Shown here piece after piece: positions 1 through 9,642 of a stretch of DNA of 64,000 nucleotides. A model generated the notes under the pieces. That model ran no database searches and had not been told where the DNA came from. It was given only the letters and a program-made list of their open reading frames with translations. Position numbers and translations under genes: made by a program. The DNA comes from Dreissena polymorpha (lineage: Eukaryota > Mollusca > Bivalvia > Myida > Dreissenidae): positions 123,791,537-123,855,536 of the forward strand of contig NC_068355.1 in NCBI RefSeq assembly GCF_020536995.1. Direction: 5' to 3'. Every line of letters begins with the position of its first letter. Position 1 is the stretch's first letter.

Positions 1-1252
1 ACAACGCTCGACATTTAAGGACAATACGTGTGGTGCCACTCTAAGTCATGATATCTAACTCCGTGTCCTATACTTTAATAGAACAACGTGCTATGGGCAG
101 TCCAGCGGTTCAGGAAAATATAGATAACAATATCTGTGTCATCTTGTAAACTCGTGAATATCTATTTAACTCGGGCAACACATTTGTAACACTGCGATCT
201 TTTGATTTATGCCCCCCAAAAAATCCAGAACGGTCATTGGGCCAGTATTTGATGCGAAACGTAATAATTTGTTTAAATATATATTCAACGTATAAAACCC
301 TAAATAACAAGAACTTAAATATTTACTCCTGATGCTCCTCAAAACAATATTAATATATTATAAATTGAAAAACAATTGTATTAATATATAATTAGTGTTT
401 TATCACCAAATCTTACATTTAAATAAATATAGCCATGAAAATAACAAGAACATACTTTCAAAGCAAACATACGACACCAGTATCAAAGGCACGCAGTCAT
501 TTGATGAAGTCATCCATGATGAACATTCATTTTCATACAGTAGAATAGTACAAGTGAATTATCTACAAACCAAAAAGTATAAACCACCAACCTTTTTATT
601 TGTAACAATATGTAATATGCAAACGCCTTCAATGCATTGAAACATCCTTATAAAACAGCAGTTGTGCACGGCCAGTGTTAAATTTGTAACAGATGAAACC
701 GTGTTTTGGATATCTTCATAGTAACATCATTATGTGAAAAAATACTGAAACTTAAGTGTTTATGGGCAAGGCGACTGTTGATAGTGTCAATTTTGCAAAG
801 TTATGTTAAATTCGAATCAGATGTGGCTACCATAGATAGATAGATAGATTTATTTCGGTATCATGGTGCAAACACAATTAACAAACATGTTGTATTCATA
901 AAATAATACATAAAAATACAAACATGAGAATTAACCATGTCATGCAACACAGTACCAAGGATGGCACAAAAAAGAGAGTGATCTCTTATTTCCATTGTGG
1001 TCCTTATTTGGCGTCTTTGACAGGTTAGAACGAGTAATTAAGTATTGAAGAATATCAGACGCCTTTCCAATTCAGACAAAACTTGAGACGCGATAGATGT
1101 TTCGCAGACAAAACAGCAGTACCTAAAAGGGCTAATGTTTTCTAGTAAGAACAGGATTTTCGTACGTTTTATTCACACATCTTTAGAAGTTTTTGGTTGT
1201 GGCATAGAGGCAGGTTTAATTTATCATAAACACATGACTTTATAACGCTGCT
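1..1252. other. Intergenic, no gene recognised
   Basis: AT-rich sequence with only short open frames in all six frames and no coding bias. The one ordered feature is a TAGA run near 833-848. It runs into a stretch starting TTTATTTCGGTATC that looks like the edge of a dispersed repeat, but no second copy was found in this window. Confidence 0.5.
833..848. repeat. TAGA microsatellite
   Basis: Four tandem copies of the tetranucleotide TAGA. It may be the 3' tail of a dispersed element whose body continues to the right. Confidence 0.7.
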
Positions 1253-1258
1253 TTTATT
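1253..1258 (-). terminator. Poly(A) signal of the Kazal gene
   Basis: AATAAA on the minus strand (TTTATT on plus), about 87 bases beyond the TGA stop of the two-Kazal gene. The position fits a 3' end signal. In AT-rich DNA the hexamer is common, so confidence is moderate. Confidence 0.45.
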
Positions 1259-1344
1259 TGTTTGCTTTCATTCCAAATTGTGATTACTCTCGCAATCAAT
1301 TTTCCCATAGTTTGACTCGGAGCGTGTGGTTTGAACGTGACCTA

Positions 1345-1414
1345 TCACAGGCATCTCGAGATGTCAACCACGTCTAGAGTCGGCATCGTGCATTTGGCCT
1401 TGGCAAGTTCGCAT
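1345..1414 (-). CDS. Kazal gene terminal exon (C-terminal half of Kazal 2)
   Basis: The acceptor TTTTTTCAG precedes a phase-2 start. The exon completes an Arg codon and encodes CELAKAKC...ISRCL followed by TGA. The three cysteines are the last three of a Kazal domain, and the C-x-L-x-x-A-x-C motif is typical. It is too short for ORF-length criteria and is supported by phase and motif fit to the upstream exon. Confidence 0.8.
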
Positions 1415-4400
1415 CTGAAAAAATGAAGTGATGGACTAATTGTAAATAATAAACATGTGCCTTAGGCCCCACGTTCACAAAACAGTGTTTGCAATCGAAA
1501 CTCGATTTTGCTTGTCATTCAAATGGATTTCCATTGTAGTTGACAAAATTTAAAACCGATGTCAGTTAAAATCTATTTTTGATTGCAAACATGTTTTGTG
1601 AATACGAGGACGGATGAGTATCAAGAAAATATACAATAGTAAATTATTATTTATTCGAAAGGAACATCAACTTAAAATCTGTAAGACCCGTAAAGAAAAT
1701 GACATGGACTAAATTTATTGTTGTGTTAGAGGGGCCTTTTCACAGATTTTGGAATGTATTGAAGTTTGTCATTAAATGCTTTATATTGATAAATTTAAAC
1801 ATTTGTCCGTGCTCATGTTATGCGGGGGATGTATGTTTTACTTTATATAAGCCATCCTCGTAGTTTCACAAAACATAACGACAACAACAGAACTTTCTAA
1901 ATTATTCAATCGTTTCGCGTTGCAACGCTTTATATCTATACTTTTCAGGTTTTCAAATTGAAAAAAAGATGCATATAATTGATATTTTATAGCATGGTAA
2001 ATGTTCAGTATTACTGTTTCTTCACAAATATCATAACTAAAATGGAAAATGTGCGAATATGAAGCAACATTTCTTAATTTGGTCAATTTACCAAAACGTG
2101 AAAAGGCCCCTTTCATTAATTATATAAACACTACATGTTCATATGTTTAATTTATTTGTACTTTACATTTCCCTTAATTGCTCCGACATATAGATGCTTC
2201 GATTAATCCATCTGTTGGTTCTACGTTTTTTAATGAGCATTCTTTTGAAAAAAATACGAAATGCTGTAAGTTATTACCAAATAGGTCTTCGATTGACATT
2301 GCTGTAAAAATGAAAATAATAAATAGAGGCCCGGACCTGTTTGGGTACAGTTGGCCGTCAGAGCCACACTGAACTTCGAGGTCGCTGGAGCACGTAACGT
2401 ATGAAGCCTGCTGGCAGAACGCGTTGGCGAATATTTGATTCAAAGTCAACGTAGTCGTCAGGGAAGTGACCGCGGCAGACGTTGATGCGACATTCGTAGA
2501 TGGAGTGGAACTCTGAAAGGAATATGAAACTCGCTCTGGGAAAACTGGACTTAATGCATGGGCGTAAAGTGTCGTCCAGATTAGACTGTTCAGACTTCAC
2601 ATGTTAACCTGGGACTACACTTTCTGCATGTATTGCATTCTTTGTTTGAATCAAGTGTCGTCTCAACGAAAGTCCATGCGGACAGTCTTGGCGAAAAGTG
2701 TCATCCCTGAATAGCATGTGCAGTCCGCACAGTCTAATCTAGGACGACACTTTGCGCCTGTATACAGCCCCTTTTACCAAGTGCCAGGTTCATCTAGAGA
2801 TATCGGAATGGCTGCATTTTGGTTATCCTAAATATTTGCTAAAATGTGTGTTAGATCGTCGCTTGTTGCCATGATTACTTTGTTGAACTTCTGACGATGT
2901 AAACTATGAATCATGTCCTTTTAAAATTTTGGTAAAACTGTCATATTAAATTCATGTATGATTGTTTTGTTGATACTCTTTAAATGCGCTGTCGGCAGTG
3001 TATAGTTTTACCGCGCCGTGCTTGGCGTCATAGTGCATTGCACTTCGTTTTTTTTTAAAAGAGAATAATACTTGGAATAAAAAGGTACTCTTAAAATGTA
3101 TAACACGTAACTTAATAGACATTTACCTGTTGTACAGAAGCATGCGTCTGTGTGTGTGTGGTTGTCACTTCTAGCGTTACAGTGGAATGCACGGCGTCTG
3201 TGTTGCATGCTCCGTGAAAGGCGACATTTACAGGCGTCAACTGGCGTAAAATGTGGCGACATCTTTCTTTTGCAAAGTGGCAACTGAAAATGATACGGTG
3301 CGGTTGTTACTTGTACCTGATTAAATGTATGTAATCAAGCAGTCATGGTGCTTTTTGTTTTGCCTTGTAAAAACCGTATAACCTTCTGGATGAACAGGTT
3401 AGAGTATATCGACTACTGTTCAAAACTGTTCAATTTCATGAAGAGTGTCTATGTGTAGTGTTATCAACAAAATTGTAATTAAAACAACACAAACATGAAA
3501 TAAATATATTTCGTTCTTTTTAAAGAATCCATTTGATAAAAACTGTATGAGATCGTTTTCATAAAATTGTTTATTAAAAAAGCTATATATCTATTGAGAA
3601 AAGGAGTACGGAAACATGTTCTTACTGGTCACTGTATGTAATTCCATCGGTGCCACAGATTTGTTCGTCATGCATAACCTGATGACGGGCACAATTAAGA
3701 TCTCGGATATCGTGACACAGATGGTCACTAAAATATTAAAAGCCGAAACATTTATCATACATATATGTTATACTGACTATTTTTGTGTAATTAAAAAGAT
3801 GTCTCAAAGTGTCATACTATATTCATAAAACTGAATGGTTGAATTTATATATAAGATTTGTGTTAAACTGTTTTTGGTTTTAACAAGTTATCATTATGTA
3901 AGTTTAAAACACTTTCCTGTAGTGCATCTCCAGATTTTCTAGCGCTGCATTGATTTCCCCAGGACCAACATTGCTGTCGCCGTCTTTCGCAAGGCAAGCT
4001 GATTGAAACAGTATTCATAAAGGTGTATACGATAAATTGGTCAATAAAGACAAATAACACAATCCAACCAGTAAACAAGTAGTCAAGTGAGCAGTCATTA
4101 AGCGTTCAGTAATATGACGACAAGCGTTTAATGAACAAGTCATCAATCCTTCACTGAACCAGTCGACAAGCATTCGGAGAACCAGTCGACAAGCGTCATT
4201 TGAACCAGTCGACAAGCGTCTAGTGAACCAGTCGACAAGTGGTCAGTAAATCAGTCGACGAGCGTTCAGAAATCCGTCTTTATGTCTGTCTATCGGTTGT
4301 TCGTTTAACCACTAATGCATAATCTTATCTTTGATTAACCAGTCCTTGCTGAACTTGGTCGAGGGCTCAACTCTCTAGGTGTTCAACAATGCTTATTTAA

Positions 4401-4882
4401 CAAACATGTTGAACTGTGGTCTAGTGGTTGGCCGCTAACCTAGAAATCGGAATATCCCTGGTTCGCAACCCGCTCAGACAACTTAAATTTTTCTGAGCAA
4501 ACCAAATCATCCCATTTTTGCTCCTATCCGTCGATGTATATAAATGTCTATATGAAAGGGAAATAACCCTATGCGCCGTGGATTCATACCGCTCCAAGTA
4601 ATTGCGGACGGCTTATAACTCTAGGATGGTGGTGTATATGTCACTAACACAATCAAACCTCGTATTCCGAAAATCCAGAAATAAGCTCGATGATATAAGA
4701 TACATGTAACTCACACCACAAAACCAAATTAACTTGATTTACAAAACACATTACGATCAACAACAAAGTTAAATCAACAACATCATAATTTTAAAAAGGC
4801 TATGATCTTCGAATGTAATATATATAAAAAAAACATTACCTGAAAAGCACGAAACAATCAAGATAACCGTTACTATCGCCAT
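1345..4882 (-). CDS. Secreted two-Kazal-domain protein (gene model, 5-6 exons)
   Basis: Minus-strand gene assembled from exons 4840-4882, 3911-3998 (tentative), 3626-3727, 3127-3283, 2337-2512 and 1345-1414, which would give about 211 residues. Exon 1 encodes a hydrophobic signal peptide. Kazal domain 1 has six cysteines at about 48, 56, 68, 79, 86 and 104, with the CGTDG-ITY core and C-x10-C-x6-C-x17-C spacing. A Thr/Ser-rich linker follows, then Kazal domain 2 with a QCGSDG core and shorter C-terminal loop, and then the stop. In both domains a phase-2 intron falls immediately before the fourth cysteine, so each domain is built from two exon halves. Kazal domains usually inhibit serine proteases or occur in follistatin-like extracellular proteins. 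Domain 1 has Arg at the likely P1 site, which would suit trypsin-like targets (inference). Every junction from 3727 down to the stop agrees in phase. The tentative second exon is the weak point. Confidence 0.75.
1471..1606. repeat. Short foldback (MITE-like) element
   Basis: About 27 bp at each end are inverted copies: TTCACAAAACAGTGTTTGCA at the left and TGCAAACATGTTTTGTGAA at the right. About 75 bp of AT-rich sequence separates them. Only one copy was seen here. The family is not recognised. Confidence 0.65.
1729..2114 (+). mobile_element. TWA-target MITE, copy without tRNA module
   Basis: Imperfect terminal inverted repeats: GAGGGGCCTTTTCACAG at the left and CGTGAAAAGGCCCCTTT at the right. 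It contains the internal landmark CGTTTCGCGTTGCAACGCTTTA shared with copies at 14871-16900 and 52150-52658. This copy lacks the roughly 150 bp tRNA-Leu-like segment of the other two. Flanks are TTA and TCA, so the target duplication is imperfect here. It lies in the last intron of the Kazal gene. Confidence 0.75.
2337..2512 (-). CDS. Kazal gene exon 5 (linker and N-terminal half of Kazal 2)
   Basis: Acceptor CCTTTCAG and donor AACAG|GTCCGG. It reads from phase 0 as a Ser/Thr-rich linker (SSTPSTNVASTSAAVTS), then FCQQASYVTC and QCGSDGQLYPN. It ends two bases into an Arg codon, which matches the one-base start of the terminal exon. The donor is suboptimal (GTCCGG), but domain continuity supports it. 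Confidence 0.78.
2522..2770. repeat. FB1 foldback element, degenerate copy
   Basis: Member of the recurrent family defined by a GTGTCGTCCC-type arm, the hairpin core TGTGCAGTCCGCACA, and CTGGGAAAACTGG-type ends. This copy is diverged and sits in the intron between Kazal exons 4 and 5, directly next to the exon 5 acceptor. Confidence 0.75.
3127..3283 (-). CDS. Kazal gene exon 4 (C-terminal half of Kazal 1)
   Basis: Acceptor TTTTCAG, one base completing a His codon, then CHFAKERCRH...FHGAC with the last three Kazal cysteines. A Thr-rich tail (EVTTTHTQTHASVQQ) ends in phase 0 at a good donor, CAACAG|GTAAAT. The phase-0 end fits exon 5 exactly. A CA-dinucleotide run inside the exon encodes the Thr/His-rich stretch. 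Confidence 0.8.
3626..3727 (-). CDS. Kazal gene exon 3 (N-terminal half of Kazal 1)
   Basis: Acceptor ATATTTTAG and donor GACCA|GTAAGAAC. It encodes DHLCHDIRDLNCARHQ followed by ICGTDGITYSD, the first three cysteines of a Kazal domain. The exon is 102 bp, phase 2 at both ends, and joins cleanly to 3127-3283. Confidence 0.82.
3911..3998 (-). CDS. Candidate exon 2 of the Kazal gene
   Basis: Acceptor TTTCAATCAG. In the phase left by the signal-peptide exon it reads ACLAKDGDSNVGPGEIN... to HYRK, with codon use typical of coding DNA. It places an Ala-Cys at the expected signal-peptidase site. To reach exon 3 in frame it must end at a poor donor (GT|GTTTTA). Read through, it stops after seven more bases, so it could instead be the terminal exon of a short isoform or of another transcript. 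Confidence 0.42.
4411..4645 (+). mobile_element. tRNA-derived SINE
   Basis: The head (4411-4480) is tRNA-like: GTGGTCTAGTGGTTGGCC resembles an A box and CTGGTTCGCAACC a B box, about 40 bases apart. The unrelated body continues to around GGATGGTGGTGTATATG. It sits in the first intron region of the Kazal gene. Tail and target duplication were not resolved, so the right edge is approximate. Confidence 0.65.
4840..4882 (-). CDS. Candidate signal-peptide exon of the Kazal gene
   Basis: ATG followed by AIVTVILIVSCFS, a strongly hydrophobic run with small residues near the end, then a donor TTTTCAG|GTAATG in phase 1. It fits a first coding exon for the secreted two-Kazal protein just downstream, and phase 1 matches candidate exon 2. 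Assignment to this gene is inferred from strand, spacing and phase. Confidence 0.55.
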
Positions 4883-6624
4883 ATTGAACACTAATGGTAC
4901 GTAGTCGTCTAACTGAAGCCTTTCTGACTAGCGCTATCGAGTTGTTCCACTTAACCGATGCCAACCAGTTCGGCATTATGTAATGAACTACATATGCTTC
5001 ACGACGAGTCCACGTAATTTTTTTACGATCGTGACAAAATGTCACCAACATACATTCCCATGAGCTATATTTGTATTTTGCATTATCTTTAAGAAATTGT
5101 AAGGCTTATAAAAGAATGATACATTACGTTGCTTGTCAATAAAACTTTTACGGAAAGATAAGCAATTAAATTATGTTTTAAATGATTTTGATTACTGAGT
5201 ATACGTTATTTAAGGCGGTTGATATCCGTCTTGTCGTTCTGGGTTTTAACGACGCCAAAATACCAACAAGCTAATACGAAGTGGTGACATATTTTATAAT
5301 CGTCGTATTTGGCGAATAAACGTGTGTTTGCCATTCAAACCCGACAACACACCAAAATGACAGCCAGGGATCGCCAACGAGCAAACACAATTTGCCGAAG
5401 AAAACGAGAGATTTAATATATCCTGATGTAGAACTGACGTGTACCCACTTGTCGTTTTTGCGACGAGTACCTACATTGTTATTGACTGTTATATTGGTCG
5501 TTTTTTGCGAGTTGCAATGTTGGCGTGTAGACACTTATCAGCCACCATAGTAAGCATCTTATTGTTGTTATTGTTCTTTTGAGCTTTTCAATCCGAGTGT
5601 TGGATAGGAAATAGGTGTCGTGAATTGAGGAATGTCGATAAAGACGTTGTTTTGAAATGAGCCCTAATTATCCTCTCTAGCACCTCGGTCTTTATATGTT
5701 ATTATGATGTTTGAATTGAATTGTATTCAGAAATCAAATCGAAAACGAGTCGTACAGTCCGCTTTTATGTTTTGTGTAACGATATACTATAAGGAAAAAA
5801 ATACATACTTTGAGGTTTGTTAAATTCACTCTAAGCACATCGTTGCATTTCTATTATCAGATCGTTGATTAGATAAAATAAAAGATTTTCATCTGTGACG
5901 TGGTATTTCACGAGCCCGCAGGGCGATTTTCATCCAATTACGCAAAATCAAGTATTACTTACACTAAGTACGGTACTTCATTCAAAAGTCCGGTTTTCCG
6001 AGCTTTTAAATACAGAAACGGATTTCGCACTGAAAGAAACGGATATCAGATGTGGTCTTCTGTACATGATAACAAAATACAACAGTATTTCAGTCCGAGT
6101 ATCGTAAGGTTTCTAATTGGCGTCGCACTGAAGTGCGGCGACAAGTATGTAATACGTTTTTTTTCCGCTTATGGGAGGAGAAGTTATTTTACGGATCAAT
6201 GTATATATTTTTGTTGTCAGAATATCTTGCATAGTGGTGATTTTTTTGTGTAAATTAGTGTAAATAAGTACTGCATTTGTGCCTATTACATTTACTACAA
6301 CATTTATTGCCAATAATGCAAAGCTAATTTTTTTAATTGATAGCTGATCACAGGGACTGGGCAATAATAAAAGATCACAGAGACTGGGCAAATACGCGAA
6401 CCGGTGAAACTTTCTGGTTTTGTATAAAAACAATACATAATCAAAATATATTTATTTTGTGGTTTTTCTAACAATAGCGCAGACTTTTGCTGTTCGAGTT
6501 TGGGCAAACGCGTATTTTCTTCAATTTATAAGACGACAGCGATTACACGGTTTATTGCTTTATTGATAACCGTTACACTACAGTCACTTATTAATATCTA
6601 AGTAAGAAGGTATTTTTTTCAAGC

Positions 6625-6696
6625 GGTTCCGTAGTGAAGTGGTTACACGCTCGCTTCACATGTGACAGGCCCAAGGTTCGAGCCCCAGTAGAATCA
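6625..6696 (+). repeat. tRNA-Val-like remnant (SINE head or tRNA pseudogene)
   Basis: The 72 bases begin GGTTCCGTAGTGAAGTGGTT, close to eukaryotic tRNA-Val, with B box AGGTTCGAGCC. Acceptor and T-stem pairing is poor (several mismatches), so a working tRNA is unlikely. A T run follows about 35 bases downstream. Either a decayed tRNA copy or a SINE head. Confidence 0.5.
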
Positions 6697-6822
6697 AATT
6701 ATTTTATTTGTGTTCTATGTTAACTTTTTTGTTTTGATGTAGACATTTTAGTTTAGATAAATGTGCTGTTTTATTGTAACCATTTTTTGTTTTTATTATG
6801 CCCATGAAATATATGTGTGAGA

Positions 6823-6837
6823 GGGGGGGGGGGGGGG
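6823..6837. repeat. Poly-G/C run
   Basis: Fifteen consecutive G bases. Similar G-rich runs occur near 11690-11706, 48985-49005 and 50517-50531, all outside exons. Confidence 0.85.
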
Positions 6838-7082
6838 TTCGTAAACACATTAAAACTTTTACAGTGTTTTCATATCAATGAGTACTCAACCCCTATCGTA
6901 AATAAGCAACGTAAGAATAAGTTCAGAATCATCTCCCCTTGAAGTTGAGAAAAATATGAAATTACGCTTACAAGATGAAGCAGATTTTTTAAAACCTACA
7001 CAGTTCTGTTCCATTAATGAAAACTGCACACGGATGCCAGTAAAAAAAGGAAACCAATGTAAATAAAAATGAACTATGAAAT

Positions 7083-7194
7083 ATTTGGGGGTTACAAAAC
7101 AAAATCATAGATAATGGTTATTTGGGGGTTATAACACAACATCATAGATAATGGTTATTTGGGGGTTATAACACAAAATCATAGATAATGGTTA
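7083..7194. repeat. 38 bp tandem repeat, about three units
   Basis: Three near-identical units carry TTTGGGGGTTA and ATCATAGATAATGGTTA. Units 2 and 3 differ by only a couple of bases, so the expansion is recent. Confidence 0.85.
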
Positions 7195-7772
7195 TACCAG
7201 TATCTTTTTTTATTTTGTTTAAAATAATCGGCCAATATATTAATATTTACAGTAGAAAAAAATCGTTCCATGTAACTTCATTGAGTGCCTTTTACAATAA
7301 AATTCCCGACGCCCTTTGATGCTTTGCATCAATACTTATCTTGTAGATAATAATCGGACACGTGTTTTTGTTCAATACGTAAATATTTTTCAATAAACTC
7401 CTTCAAAAAAATCGTTTGCAGTCCATTTTCCAACGGCTCAGTTTTAAACATAACGGCTGAACTCGTTAATTAAATAACACATCGAATGAAATGACAACGA
7501 CTGTTTGATCTTTTAAATGACTGGTCAGGCAAGCTAAGATTGCATACAACTAACATGAATATAATATCACATATGTAACAGATCGTGTGTATCTGTTTAT
7601 CTTAACTGTATTTCAAGTTTTCCAATCCAGCAAAAGCAAAAAATTCCGTTGTTCTTGTGCTTTACTACGTTCCAAAACTCTTGATAATGTTGCTTTTCAC
7701 GAAGTTAATTTGTAAATGTTATAATACGGTGAAATATTCATTTATTATCAACTGATGTTCGTGTGAAGTTTA

Positions 7773-8214
7773 AAGTGATATTATGGGCATCTAATAGTTT
7801 AAAGGTGTCTATCGCAACCGTTGTTTATTTTTGGTGTTTTCACTTCATATACACTTATATTTGTTAATGCAGCATTAACATACTAAAACAATTTCCCGGA
7901 AAGAGAAAAACAATGCATTTGAATATCAACCGTACTTTCGTTTGACAACTGATCACGCATGTAGAATGTGAACCTTAATTTAGTTTAAGTGAAGATTCGT
8001 TTATACGACACAAAGACACACTTTTGTTTTACGGATCATTTCGGCTTACAGGACTGGGTGAGTCACGTAAAATATCGAATATAAAATATATTTTTATAAA
8101 CAACTGGTAGCAAGATGAGTTGCAGATAATTGGTAAGTAACCACATTTTAACTTACTCTTTTTACCTGTTAATTCTTTTCAGCTCAATTCAACAGTGAAA
8201 AATGCCCATAATAT
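7773..8214. mobile_element. TA-target MITE, copy 1
   Basis: About 440 bp starting AAGTGATATTATGGGCAT and ending ATGCCCATAATAT. It is homologous along its length to 15968-16415. The last few bases of the 3' repeat are altered. The TA flank and AAGTGATATTATG-type ends fit a Tc1/mariner-like non-autonomous element (inference). Confidence 0.75.
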
Positions 8215-8488
8215 AGAAAATATGATTTATATGTAGTTAAGCGCATATTCGAACTTGTAATGTTGCTCCTGAACCTGTGGTAAATAGCAAAAGCATTGTT
8301 CATGTCAGTTTGTAAAAAGTAACAGATGTATGAACTATTTTTATTTTAAATGTATGCTCAAATCATGTTAATCTAACCTTAATTTGCATGTTACGTTCAT
8401 ATACTCATAAAAGGAATATGATATGACAGTGAAAAAAATTGATTTTTAACTCGATTATTTAAATCATATTCGGACACCTATATTTTCG

Positions 8489-8589
<101 letters not shown>

Positions 8590-8964
8590 CTGTCACATTT
8601 CGTGATTTGATCCACAGAACATGTTACCAATATTACAAAAAAATAAAAAAATATTTACCGTAAAATCATGATATGATGCGAAAAAGAGGACCTGGGTTTT
8701 AAACCTGCAGGGGAATACTTATAAAACACACAATATTATCTGTATTTTTACTCCATCATCTTACACATCAAAATTAAATAGATTGTAATACCGCGCACAA
8801 TTGTTGAATCGCTTTTTTATGTAAATTATAGTAATGGTCTGAAGGGGCGCAACTCGTCCGAGCCAATACATTGTCAAATTGAGTTAATTACAGGTAGAGC
8901 GAAAAGTCGATAATTTTCCATACGCCTAGCGAGGGGCAGAGAGACGCGACACAGGTATGTAGGT

Positions 8965-8970
8965 CACGTG
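8965..8970. promoter_or_regulatory. CACGTG E-box upstream of the hillarin-like gene
   Basis: The palindrome CACGTG, in the context GGTCACGTGATG, lies 277 bases before the start codon in a locally GC-richer stretch. It matches the bHLH-Zip (USF/Myc-type) consensus. One site by chance is possible. No TATA box was recognised with confidence. Confidence 0.25.
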
Positions 8971-9246
8971 ATGATAATTGTGGTATGTTTATGTCATGTT
9001 TTCAATTTTACGAGTCAGGTAAACAACCCTATGTATAAACTGGGTGACGAATACTGGATATCGTGACAAACATTTCAAGCATGGATATAATCAGTGCTTC
9101 AAAATAGTGATTATATTTTGTTAAAGAATGAGTTATCATCATGATCGATTAAATGTCATATTTTATGTTAGTTTGGCGAAAACTGTTATTGTCATAAATC
9201 ACTGCTTATAATAAAGCAATCAAAAACACACATAGTGACATACAAA

Positions 9247-9642
9247 ATGGAGGACCCTGGTTTGGATATTCAAGTTCAGGAAACACGTGGGGACGACGGC
9301 AGCTACAAGTACGCGTTCACTTACGAGCGCGCGACGCTCTACGAGTTCAAATACGAGCGGAAGGCGACGCCAGATCCGGTGGACCCCTGCTATCGCTGCT
9401 ACCGCCGGATATGGGACAAGGAGCAGATGGTCAACGTCGGCGTCCTCTACCACAAGGCGTGCTTCCGATGTCGGATCTGCGGCCTTCCGCTCACCATGCA
9501 AACGTTCCACCGGAACGACGCCAATGGCTCGCAGGATCGCGAGGTGTACTGTCGGACGCACGTGGGTAAAGCCATTAACCAGATTCAGCAGGAACGCGCC
9601 ATCATCGAAGGGCTCGAGGACGGATTCGGCTCGCAAAGTTTG
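9247..9642 (+). CDS. Hillarin-like exon 1: N-terminus and whole LIM domain
   Basis: The start is the ATG at 9247 in the context ACAAAATGG. An upstream in-frame GTG at 9235 is not a plausible start. The 132 residues carry a complete LIM domain. First zinc site: C48, C51, H69, C72. Second: C75, C78, C102, H105. The stretch before it is rich in Tyr and acidic residues. The donor AGTTTG|GTAAGG is in phase 0. Confidence 0.92.

Noticed and set aside
2358-2600. Minus-strand frame reading FHSIYECRINVCRGHFPDD
   Set aside because: It looks cysteine-bearing but is the wrong phase of Kazal exon 5. The phase-0 reading continues the Kazal domain and splices correctly on both sides.
5900-6253. 117-codon plus-strand frame
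   Set aside because: No recognisable domain, no splice or promoter context, AT-rich composition. The frame ends in sequence with no coding bias.
6625-6696. A functional tRNA-Val gene
   Set aside because: The boxes match, but acceptor and T-stem pairing have several mismatches. It is listed only as a tRNA-like remnant.
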